Origin: a virus
Length of the DNA: 42,966 nucleotides
IMG/VR virus record: IMGVR_UViG_3300021376_003130
Location: 1 to 42,966 of that record
Direction: 5' to 3' (one strand)
Below the pieces are notes generated by a model. It ran no database searches. It saw only the letters and a program-made list of their open reading frames with translations, and was not told the DNA's origin. Made by a program: the position numbers and the translations under genes. This document shows positions 17,212 through 25,326 of the stretch, piece after piece (position 1 is the stretch's first letter; every line of letters starts with the position of its first letter).

Positions 17212-18195
17212 TTAACCCGCTATAAATTTAATTCTGATTGCACCGTTGCCACCTCTGCTGGCGTGATCTCTCACTCCTGGACATGGATGTGGTCCTGGTG
17301 ATGGGAATCCTGGTGGAAACAACATTTGACAACCTTCATTTTCATAACAACCACAGTTGCCGCTAAAGCCCCAACAGGTTGCAAATTGCACGCCCATCTG
17401 AGGCCATCTGCTGGCCGCTGACAGTGCATTAACATATTGTCCTCTGCCTTGTCCCGACCAATTGGCAAAACCATTGCCGTCATCTGAGTTGTAACTTACT
17501 ATTACGCCAGACTTGGCAAAATATCCTGGAGGACCTTGCATGTGAAAATGTGTGGAACACGGACATGAACTGCCGCTTGCTCCTAAAAAACTTACGCAAC
17601 TGAAACCTGCATTACAATTTACTACTCCTCCATATGCCTGAGCACACCAACCACCAGAACAACATTTGTTGCAGACTATGCCACAACTGCCGTTGACTCC
17701 TAATGTAGAATAAAATCCGCCTGATAAAAAACAACAGTATGCATTGGTTCCTGTAGAACAATAAGAAATTCCTCCTCTGCCGCCTTGAGCACACATACAA
17801 CTTTGTCCTGCAGATGTACCATTAGGATAAATTGTAACTCCTGTGGGATCGCTGCAACCTCTAAAACAGAGTGCAGAAGAGTTGTTGCAGGCCATACCTA
17901 CTTGTCCACAGATGTAACCGCAACATGTTAGACTGACTGTGTTTCTTGAATACGCTCCGGGATTTCCTGGAGTGCCAAATCCACAACAGCACATTTGTGC
18001 TCCAGATCCACCTGCTCCCCATATTTCTATAATTGCTGTGCCTGGCTGACAAGGTTTGAAACAGATGCCATGATAAAATGCATCGAAGTTTGGACCTGGT
18101 TGATACATGAAGATTCGACCTGACTCTATATTCGTTTCCACAATCTGTGGGAACGTTGGATTTTTGGTCGGTATCAATGTTGATAAAGCCGGCAT
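17212..18195 (-). CDS. Glycine- and cysteine-rich adhesin-like protein 3
   Basis: This 327-residue protein is the first-transcribed member of the triplet, with 30 cysteines by my count. It keeps IIEIWGAGGSGAQMCCCGFG, SCMCAQGGRGGISYCSTGT, YCCFLSGGF, CNKCCSGGWC, GFSCVSFLG and CPGVRDHASRGGNGAIRIKF. It lacks some cysteines found in the other two (for example, GASGSSCPC replaces GCYPSCPC) and has a few of its own. A good ribosome binding site (AAGGA) precedes the start by about 9 bp, and this may serve all three coupled genes. As a virion component, its high cysteine content would need an oxidising environment after lysis or bound metal for stability. Confidence 0.75.
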   Translation of the reverse strand: MPALSTLIPTKNPTFPQIVETNIESGRIFMYQPGPNFDAFYHGICFKPCQPGTAIIEIWGAGGSGAQMCCCGFGTPGNPGAYSRNTVSLTCCGYICGQVGMACNNSSALCFRGCSDPTGVTIYPNGTSAGQSCMCAQGGRGGISYCSTGTNAYCCFLSGGFYSTLGVNGSCGIVCNKCCSGGWCAQAYGGVVNCNAGFSCVSFLGASGSSCPCSTHFHMQGPPGYFAKSGVIVSYNSDDGNGFANWSGQGRGQYVNALSAASRWPQMGVQFATCWGFSGNCGCYENEGCQMLFPPGFPSPGPHPCPGVRDHASRGGNGAIRIKFIAG

Positions 18196-18231
18196 AATTT
18201 TTTTTCCTTGTTAACTTTGATATAGCTAGTG

Positions 18232-18564
18232 TTATACTGCGCCCACTACCCAACCATAAGTTGCTCCGGTGTAAATCAATGTGATGATTGCACCATTCAA
18301 GTCAATTGTTAGATTATCAGCCGCCCCATTTATCAAACTGCCATTTCGTGCCACAGTGATGTTGTTAGTTGCTGAAGACGCACCAATGTCAATAATTTGG
18401 ATGTTGTCTCCTTCAACTAAACTGGCAGTGGCTGGCAGCGTGATGGTAAAAGCACCACCAGCTGAGCTAGCTAATATTCTATCATTGACCAAAGCACTGT
18501 AGGTTGTGGTTACTGAACGATTCGTAACACCTGCTGTACCGGTTGTAGATATATATCTTCCCAT
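18232..18564 (-). CDS. Small fibre-domain protein (110 residues)
   Basis: The protein begins MGRYISTTG and contains one compact beta domain: NDRILASSAGGAFTITLP, EGDNIQIIDIG, NNITVARNG, DNLTIDLNG, then YTGATYGWVVG. This pattern of short strands ending in a GW(V) motif is familiar from small phage fibre and knob proteins in marine T4-like viruses, though I cannot name the family. It has an AAGGAC ribosome binding site and a CATAAATA late-promoter match 23 bp upstream. It precedes the cysteine-rich triplet and could be transcribed with it. Confidence 0.7.
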   Translation of the reverse strand: MGRYISTTGTAGVTNRSVTTTYSALVNDRILASSAGGAFTITLPATASLVEGDNIQIIDIGASSATNNITVARNGSLINGAADNLTIDLNGAIITLIYTGATYGWVVGAV

Positions 18565-18586
18565 GTTTCAGTCCTTGTTTGTACTA

Positions 18587-18594
18587 TATTTATG
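18587..18594 (-). promoter_or_regulatory. T4-type late promoter match (CATAAATA)
   Basis: The minus strand reads CATAAATA, 23 bp before the 110-residue fibre-domain gene. It would also serve the cysteine-rich triplet downstream, which has no promoter match of its own. Confidence 0.58.
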
Positions 18595-18608
18595 CTAATC
18601 TAGTAGTT

Positions 18609-18929
18609 TTACAGTGTTGATGTTTCAATACCATAAACCACGCAACTAGCTGTTGATCCCGACGCATATGCCACTATTTTTTGTGCAGCTGATAATACCA
18701 AACCAGTTCTTTCTAGAACTCCCTTGGGATTTACTTCCACATCATACTCAATGTATTCACCATTTAGTGGTGTCGCTGCATCAGCGATAGCCAATCTAAA
18801 TGCTTGCATAGCATTGCCTCTGTTTAAGAAGTTAACAGCCACAACAGCAAAAGTGTCTGCTGGACAGGTGTACACCGTTGTGAGTGTGCCTGCTGCCAGA
18901 GCGCTTGAACCTAATCTTCCTGTTGCCAT
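18609..18929 (-). CDS. Small virion beta protein (106 residues)
   Basis: A short protein starting MATGRLGSSALAAGTLTTVYTCPA followed by AVVAVNFLNRGNAMQAFRLAIAD. Its length and strand pattern (an N-terminal tail, then a hydrophobic strand containing an N or NKG turn, ending in a valine-rich strand) resemble the proteins at 32842-33171 and 41532-41855, so the three are probably distant paralogues. A strong AAGGAG ribosome binding site lies 7 bp before the start. It follows the 2108-residue fibre gene by 18 bp, in an arrangement repeated elsewhere in the window. Function unknown; probably a small tail or capsid accessory subunit. Confidence 0.65.
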   Translation of the reverse strand: MATGRLGSSALAAGTLTTVYTCPADTFAVVAVNFLNRGNAMQAFRLAIADAATPLNGEYIEYDVEVNPKGVLERTGLVLSAAQKIVAYASGSTASCVVYGIETSTL

Positions 18930-18947
18930 TTTTTTCTCCTTTTATTT

Positions 18948-21900
18948 TTATCCTTGTAAGAAGTAGCCCATGGACAATGGACCACCTGTTACGCCCCTTG
19001 TGAAATTCACAGGAGCACCAAAATTTATTGTCACTCCAGTGGTGGTTTCAATTGTAGAAGCATATATGGTGATCAGACCAGCCGTGATCTGGTTCACATT
19101 CAAGCTGCTGGCTCCACCACCAATTTGACTTGCTATATATGTTCTAATGGCTCTCTGAGTAGGCACTATTTGGTCGCTGTTAGCCGCCATTGTACCATCT
19201 GTAGAGAACTCATTGATTGAAGCACTGGTACCACCTAGTACTAGTTCTCCCAACTGAAGTTCTTGTAGTCCTGAAATATTAAATGCGTCTGCATTTAGTG
19301 TGGCCACACCTGTGCTCTGCTCTACAGAGAACAGATCGCCAACTCTAAAATTACCATCCTGGTCAGTGGAAGTAAAGAAAACTCTACCACCACCATTTTC
19401 CACAGTTTCATTTGCGGATATAGGATTTTGTGTAGGCAATCCTGGATAATTGGTTTCTGAAAAATTACCTGTGCCTATGTCTAAGAAATCGTGTCCTGTT
19501 AGACGTATCTGTGAATATCTTCTTCTAATTGTGACTGTATCACCATGTGCTGGAGATTCACTTACTCTTAATTCTGGACTTATTTGCAACAGTGCTGTGA
19601 AAGGATATTGACTTCCTAAGAAATTTTGAACACTTACTAATTTGTAATACTCACCAGCCACACTGGCAAATTCTACGTTAGAACCTGCTATTGGTATTTC
19701 AGTTAGACCTTCCACTTGAATATATTTTCCAGACTGTAGTGCATCTCTATAACCACCAAAAGTGGTCACAGTGCCTGCTGATGCAGTATAAGTGCCGTAT
19801 GTGGTTGAGTTGACAGGAATTGATAATGCTTCATCAATGTATAGACTGAAAGTGGTTGCTGACAACACTGAGATGTAATACCATACACCTGTGTTCAATT
19901 CAAAAATACCTGCCACATTGTCAAATTGCACTTTGTTGCCTGTGGTAAATGTGTGTGCTGTTGACGTGGTCACCACTGCAGGATTAGCATTGGTTACACC
20001 ACTCACTGTTTTTTGAATGCCATTGTCAGTGATTGTGGTGGCTGCTGTAACAAAAGCTAGACCTCTATTTGTAAAAGTAGGTTGTGCTAATACTCCGTTG
20101 CCGATAAAAACATTTAATGGTGCTTCTACAGTGTTGCTTGGATCCACTATGGTTACAGTCGGTGCAGTCACGTAGCCTGATCCAGGATTTATGATTCTAA
20201 TTGAACTAATTTTGTTTGTGGTCACTATTGCTCTTGCCACTGCGGTATCACCTGTGGGCGAAGCACTGACAACCAGTCTAGGCACATATTCATATGTAGT
20301 GGTGCCATCCAGCAATGCTTCTGTGCCTTGCACAATCATGCTGCCCACATAGCTCGCCACTGTCAGTGTGAGGTTGTTGGCCGGAGTAGCGCCACCCAAA
20401 CTGGCTCCTGGAATGGTGATAGTGTCGCCTACCACATAACCGGAACCCTCTGTGGTCACTGTGACAGTGGTATTGGCTGAAGAGTATGAAGTGAGTGCGC
20501 CTGTTTTTTGTATAGTAAATATGGCTCCTGTGCCTGTGCCGCTGGTGGCCGATTGAGATACTGCTGTGTAGGTAGCTGCGCCCACTATGCTGGTACCGCT
20601 GACTGAGAATGTGGTTTCTGTGGTGAGTGCACCTGTGCCTGCTGTGGACAATGCCACTGCAGCTCCACCTGAAGTGGTACTGACTCTAAATTGTGTTGCT
20701 GTAAGTCCTGAAGCTATCACATAATACTGTGTGTATGGACTCAAGCCTCCAAAAGTTCTTCCTTCAAATTGCACCGCTAAACCTGCATACAGAGCTGATG
20801 TGCTTGCGCATGTGAGTAGGTTGGTGCCAGTAGTGGTGGCAGTCACAGTGGTCTTCACCAAATGATCGTATCCAGCTTTGTGTAGATACATGGTGCCTGT
20901 ATCATCGGCAGTGATGTCAAAAGTTGAACCTCCTGGCGAAGTAGAAATACTAAAAGTTGTGGCACTTGCTATGGTTTTAATATAATAAATGGTGACGTTT
21001 GTTGGCGTTGTGACCACACCTCCAAAAGATGTACCGCTGAACATGATAGGCATGTTCAATTGCAGACTGGTTGTGGAAGATGTAGTGAATAAGTCTGATG
21101 AAGCTGTGGCAATGGTCACAGTTAAATTTGTAAAAGATGGCACTGCAACTTTAGCTAATTTTGTGCCAGCATTATATCCTACGACATATGCATACTGTCC
21201 AGCTCCTAAACCTTCTTTTATCCATAGTGCCATACCTGGCAATTGTGAAGCTAATGAAGTATCAGTGTTGGATATTGTAATTGTTTTGTCTGTGCCGGTC
21301 TGTGCCACATTGGTGTTGGATTGATATCCGTCTCCTCCAAAATCACTTTCAGGAGATACCACAGTTTCATCCAATCTGATCTGATAAACAGATCCGTTCT
21401 TTACAGTGGCAGTTGTGCCTGCTAATCCATATCCATCACCTGATATAGTGATTGTGGCTGAAGTGTTGTAATTTACTCCTGCGTTGCCGTATTCTAAAGC
21501 TAGTATTCTATCACCATCTGTAAATGTGTTGGCTACCACAGCATCAGTGCTATGATTGTCCACAGTGGCTTCAATTGGTGTCTCTGCTGAATCTCCACCT
21601 TCAGACACTGATCCAAAATCTCCATATGAATTATTACCATTGGTTGCACGCACTTTGCCACCATTTTCAGCAAGATATCCGATGTGGTTATAATAAGTGA
21701 ATACAGAAACTAATTCAGATCTACCTAGGTTAGTTACCCAGAAGCCAATACCATCTGATAAAATCTGTGTGAAATCATTTGCAACCACAGAGTCATTGCC
21801 GCTATTGTGAAGAGCGCCGTCAACTTTTAATCCTACGCAACCTGTGCCAAATGTTGAAACGTTCTGCACATATGGTGATTTGTTTGTAATCCAAACTTCC

Positions 21901-24900
21901 TCATGCGCTGGTCCCCAACCTGGATCTAAAGAAACATAAGCTCCAGCTGTGGGTCTTTGTGTGCCATAGGCGTTTGCTGCGCCTAGTGTGCCAGACAATC
22001 CTTGCAATGTGCAGTTTCTTAGTCCTGTGCCGTTACGCATGTAGAACATGTCTGATAGTGTACTACCTGTCACTGAAATTTCATAATATTTGGCTGCTAC
22101 GATTGATCGATAATTACCTGTGTATATCAAGTCATGCGTGATTGCATCTATGTATTCTCTAAGATCTCTTTCACAGAATGCTCTATTTGCAGCATTGAAA
22201 TATGTGATAAATGCGCCTGGGTTATTTTTTCTTACATATTCTATGGATTCCTGTACTAAAAATTCTTTATTTTCAATCAATCTTAACACAGCATCTGTGT
22301 AACCCACTGCTGTCTCTGGAGTGTTGCTGCCGCTGATTGTTGGCAGAGGACTAGAACTGTCACCTATTATTTTGTAATTTATCCAGTCATATATGTCGTC
22401 AGCTATTGCCACTGCTGCATTGGCAGCTGCCACTGAACCTGTTGGAGCATTTAAATCCTGTGCGCCTGCTAGAGCCACAGTGCCAGAACCAACTGCTGTG
22501 ACTGTGAATGATGCTGCCAAGCTGGAAGCACCCAATAGTCCAGCACCTATGGTCACTGTGTTGCCCACAGCATAATTAGAACCTGCATTGCTGCCTACCA
22601 CTAATGAAGTTATCACGCCGCCAGCAGCTACAATAGCAGTGAATGTGGCTGATGAACCTGCACCACTGGTTGAAGTGGCCACGTCAGTATAAGTGCCTGC
22701 AGTTCTATTCACGTCCGTGGCTGGTGTGGTAAATCCTGTGATATAACCTGCTGCAGTTGGAGTAATTGCAATATTTCTTATAATGTCATCAATTATATTG
22801 CGTAATCTATCAATGCCTGCTAAAGAATAAGGTGTGTCAGCAGCAGTGGTTACAGGACCTCTTGGTCTTATGTTGGTGCTTCTCAATTCATCTCCAACAA
22901 TGGCTGTGCTTTCTCTTACGCGGATAGGACAAAATTCAAAATAAATGCCTGTTTTAACAAAAATACAATTGTTAGCAATTATTTCGCTTGGTACGTCATC
23001 AATGTCACCAGCATCTATTGCATCTATGATTATGTCCATAAGGTCTTCAATAATACCTTGAGCCTGTGGTTCTTCATAAATGGCTCCATCAAATACTTGT
23101 GGTACTGTGCCTTGCAGTGCAGTGTATGTGTTGTCATTAGATATAGCTGAATCAATCACAGTTTTAGCAAATTCAATAGCAGCACTTGTTTCACTTTCTG
23201 TGCCTGGAATATATGTGCCGCTGCCAGTGTAGTAACTGATAGCTGCCAATCTTGATCTTTCATTACCGCCATGTCCCAAATCCCACAACACTGCATCAAT
23301 GATCTGCCCCAAATCTCTTTGGCACTTGACTTGATCATACAGTAGTTTCACAACCATTGTGCCTGCTGCTGTGGATAGAGCCTCGGCTGTACCGCCAACA
23401 GTGAGGCTCACTTTGAATTGTGTGGCACTGAAACCACTGGCAATAATAAAATATGTGGTGGAGGTAGTGATGCCACCAAATGTGGTGCCTGTGAATTCCA
23501 CTGTCATGCCCACTCTTAAATTAGCAGTGCTGTCGCAGGTAATAAGATCAGGAGCAGTTGTATTTGTACAATTGGCCTGGAATGTGTCATTAATATATTG
23601 AATGGTTTCTCTCTGAATGAATGCTTTGTTTCTCAATAATAAATTTCTTGCTGATGGATACAATGGCCCATACTCCACCTGTCTAGCTGCGTATTGTATG
23701 GTCTTCCATGGTTGAGTCAAAGTGGATCCATAATCTGGAGCAGGAAGGTCAGTGCCTGATGGAGCAACATACCAAACGTTGTTTATCTTTCCAAAATATC
23801 CCCATTCTGGTAAAGTACCTGCTGCATTTACTAAAAGTGTTTGACCAGGCAGTCCAATAGGCAATCGCACAGGCCCTGATGGACCATAAATCAAAAGATC
23901 TCCTTGTGTGGTGAGTGCTAAACTTTCAGCACCGCCCGACAACAATTGCCAGTATGTGCCTGTGTCTACTCCCACACCTGGTGGATAGTCTGGCTGAGTG
24001 ATTGTGGCAGGTCCCACGTTGTTTGATGTGTGTCCTAGAATACAAATATAAGTGTTTGTGGTAATTGTTGTGCCACGCACCACATCACCTTTGTCATACA
24101 GAGTAGCATTGGCCCAATTGCCTTTCCAATATATGCCTTCATTAAGTTTGTCCCAATAGGTCACATTGGGTGGTCTGTTGCCAGTGGTATCTGTAATTGC
24201 TATGTAGGTGAATCCACCCAGGCGCACCACATCTCCAATTTTGTATGCAGTAGCGTTGTTGTAATCACCTCTAAGATTAAATCCTGTGACAAATAATTTC
24301 CAATCTGCAGGATAACTTACTGGAGCCTTGTTGATATTATTTGTTGCGGCCACATATCCATAACCACCATAAGTTACAAAATCACCTATTTGGTAATTGG
24401 TAGCTGAGTTCCAACTGTCTTCAAATTCTAAACCTGGTACAAACACTGCCCAGTTTGCCTGATCGGCAGTCAACGTTGTGGTACTTACATGCAGTGTGGT
24501 ACAGATCCATAAACTTGGTCCCCACTTCACCACATCATTTATTTTGTATCTGTTTGTCGCTGTCCACGCACCTTTGTATTCGATTCCTTTGTGTAGATAA
24601 TCCCATTTGGCTTGATCTGCTTCTAGTCCGCCTGCGGCTAGAGTGGCTGATGCATTCGATGTGTGTCCAGTGTTACACACATATAATTGTCCACCATATC
24701 TCACCACGTCACCTACTTTGTACCTTGTGCTTACAGTCCAAACATTAAGCCAATTGAATCCTTTGGAGAAAATTTCCCATTTGGCTGAATCAGCTTCTAG
24801 TCCTAATGCGGTTGTGGCTGCAGATGTGTGATAAGTGATACAAGTGTAGATGTAGGCACCGTATCTCACAAGATCATTTACTTTGTATCGAGTGGAGATG

Positions 24901-25274
24901 CTCCAATCACCTTTGTAATCAAAACCTTCAGAAAATAAATCCCATTTGGCAAGGTCGTTTTCCAGTCCCAATGAAGTTGTGGCAGCTGATGTGTGTCCTT
25001 CGTTGGCTATGTATAGATAGCCGCCATATTTGACTATGTCATTTACTTTGTATGTGGTTGTGACTGACCAACTATCTTTCCATTCTTGACCATCACTCCA
25101 TAAATTCCAATAACCTGCATCTAAATCAGTTTGGAAAGTTCCGCTGGTGTGTCCTTCCACACACACATAGGTCCTACCACCATATCTGATTACATCATCA
25201 ATAAAATACTCAATAGCAGTGTACCATACACTTTTCCAAATAAATCGAATCCTACCTAATTTGAACTCTGCCAT
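18948..25274 (-). CDS. Giant tail fibre with CBM5/12-like repeats (2108 residues)
   Basis: Residues 1-446 form eight repeats of about 50 residues with the pattern W..x.YKVGDVVRYGG.LYVC..GHTS...KW, resembling CBM5/12 (ChtBD3-type) carbohydrate-binding modules. A linker and helical scaffold follow (LLLRNKAFIQRE near 545; CQRDLGQIIDAV near 650), interrupted by a beta module. A second, uninterrupted scaffold copy lies near 990-1070. Residues about 1080-1230 are a conserved beta-helix-like segment (NGTGLRNCTLQGLSG; YGDFGSVSEGG). Several small beta modules fill 1250-1900, and the C-terminal 180 residues (GHDFLDIGTGN onward, ending GYFLQG) match the paralogue at 25327-30660. A GATAAATA late-promoter match lies 26 bp upstream. 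Probably a long host-recognition fibre binding glycans. Confidence 0.82.
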   Translation of the reverse strand: MAEFKLGRIRFIWKSVWYTAIEYFIDDVIRYGGRTYVCVEGHTSGTFQTDLDAGYWNLWSDGQEWKDSWSVTTTYKVNDIVKYGGYLYIANEGHTSAATTSLGLENDLAKWDLFSEGFDYKGDWSISTRYKVNDLVRYGAYIYTCITYHTSAATTALGLEADSAKWEIFSKGFNWLNVWTVSTRYKVGDVVRYGGQLYVCNTGHTSNASATLAAGGLEADQAKWDYLHKGIEYKGAWTATNRYKINDVVKWGPSLWICTTLHVSTTTLTADQANWAVFVPGLEFEDSWNSATNYQIGDFVTYGGYGYVAATNNINKAPVSYPADWKLFVTGFNLRGDYNNATAYKIGDVVRLGGFTYIAITDTTGNRPPNVTYWDKLNEGIYWKGNWANATLYDKGDVVRGTTITTNTYICILGHTSNNVGPATITQPDYPPGVGVDTGTYWQLLSGGAESLALTTQGDLLIYGPSGPVRLPIGLPGQTLLVNAAGTLPEWGYFGKINNVWYVAPSGTDLPAPDYGSTLTQPWKTIQYAARQVEYGPLYPSARNLLLRNKAFIQRETIQYINDTFQANCTNTTAPDLITCDSTANLRVGMTVEFTGTTFGGITTSTTYFIIASGFSATQFKVSLTVGGTAEALSTAAGTMVVKLLYDQVKCQRDLGQIIDAVLWDLGHGGNERSRLAAISYYTGSGTYIPGTESETSAAIEFAKTVIDSAISNDNTYTALQGTVPQVFDGAIYEEPQAQGIIEDLMDIIIDAIDAGDIDDVPSEIIANNCIFVKTGIYFEFCPIRVRESTAIVGDELRSTNIRPRGPVTTAADTPYSLAGIDRLRNIIDDIIRNIAITPTAAGYITGFTTPATDVNRTAGTYTDVATSTSGAGSSATFTAIVAAGGVITSLVVGSNAGSNYAVGNTVTIGAGLLGASSLAASFTVTAVGSGTVALAGAQDLNAPTGSVAAANAAVAIADDIYDWINYKIIGDSSSPLPTISGSNTPETAVGYTDAVLRLIENKEFLVQESIEYVRKNNPGAFITYFNAANRAFCERDLREYIDAITHDLIYTGNYRSIVAAKYYEISVTGSTLSDMFYMRNGTGLRNCTLQGLSGTLGAANAYGTQRPTAGAYVSLDPGWGPAHEEVWITNKSPYVQNVSTFGTGCVGLKVDGALHNSGNDSVVANDFTQILSDGIGFWVTNLGRSELVSVFTYYNHIGYLAENGGKVRATNGNNSYGDFGSVSEGGDSAETPIEATVDNHSTDAVVANTFTDGDRILALEYGNAGVNYNTSATITISGDGYGLAGTTATVKNGSVYQIRLDETVVSPESDFGGDGYQSNTNVAQTGTDKTITISNTDTSLASQLPGMALWIKEGLGAGQYAYVVGYNAGTKLAKVAVPSFTNLTVTIATASSDLFTTSSTTSLQLNMPIMFSGTSFGGVVTTPTNVTIYYIKTIASATTFSISTSPGGSTFDITADDTGTMYLHKAGYDHLVKTTVTATTTGTNLLTCASTSALYAGLAVQFEGRTFGGLSPYTQYYVIASGLTATQFRVSTTSGGAAVALSTAGTGALTTETTFSVSGTSIVGAATYTAVSQSATSGTGTGAIFTIQKTGALTSYSSANTTVTVTTEGSGYVVGDTITIPGASLGGATPANNLTLTVASYVGSMIVQGTEALLDGTTTYEYVPRLVVSASPTGDTAVARAIVTTNKISSIRIINPGSGYVTAPTVTIVDPSNTVEAPLNVFIGNGVLAQPTFTNRGLAFVTAATTITDNGIQKTVSGVTNANPAVVTTSTAHTFTTGNKVQFDNVAGIFELNTGVWYYISVLSATTFSLYIDEALSIPVNSTTYGTYTASAGTVTTFGGYRDALQSGKYIQVEGLTEIPIAGSNVEFASVAGEYYKLVSVQNFLGSQYPFTALLQISPELRVSESPAHGDTVTIRRRYSQIRLTGHDFLDIGTGNFSETNYPGLPTQNPISANETVENGGGRVFFTSTDQDGNFRVGDLFSVEQSTGVATLNADAFNISGLQELQLGELVLGGTSASINEFSTDGTMAANSDQIVPTQRAIRTYIASQIGGGASSLNVNQITAGLITIYASTIETTTGVTINFGAPVNFTRGVTGGPLSMGYFLQG
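23936..25274 (-). repeat. Eight CBM5/12-like repeats in the 2108-residue fibre
   Basis: Tandem protein-level repeats of about 45-65 residues. Each has an opening aromatic, a YK(V/I)(G/N)D(V/L)V(R/K)YGG core, an aromatic YVC or YIA strand, HTS in most copies, and a KW or NW near the end, followed by F..G....(K/D)(G/D/N). The repeats have diverged in DNA sequence and are not recent copies. Confidence 0.75.
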
Positions 25275-25299
25275 GACTGTAATTTAGTTGTTGCATTTT

Positions 25300-25307
25300 T
25301 ATTTATC
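25300..25307 (-). promoter_or_regulatory. T4-type late promoter match (GATAAATA)
   Basis: The minus strand reads GATAAATA, 26 bp before the 2108-residue fibre start, inside the 52-bp gap between two giant fibre genes. Position and sequence fit a late promoter. Confidence 0.6.
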
Positions 25308-25326
25308 ATATTAACATACATTAAAT

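Noticed and set aside
15288-17800. Alternative-frame minus-strand ORFs inside the cysteine-rich triplet
   Set aside because: The three aligned cysteine/glycine frameworks show which frame is real; the others have no conserved pattern between copies.
15244-18195. Frameshift or sequencing artefact as the source of the extreme cysteine content
   Set aside because: Three separate genes keep the same cysteine spacing and matching ends over full-length frames, which errors would not produce.
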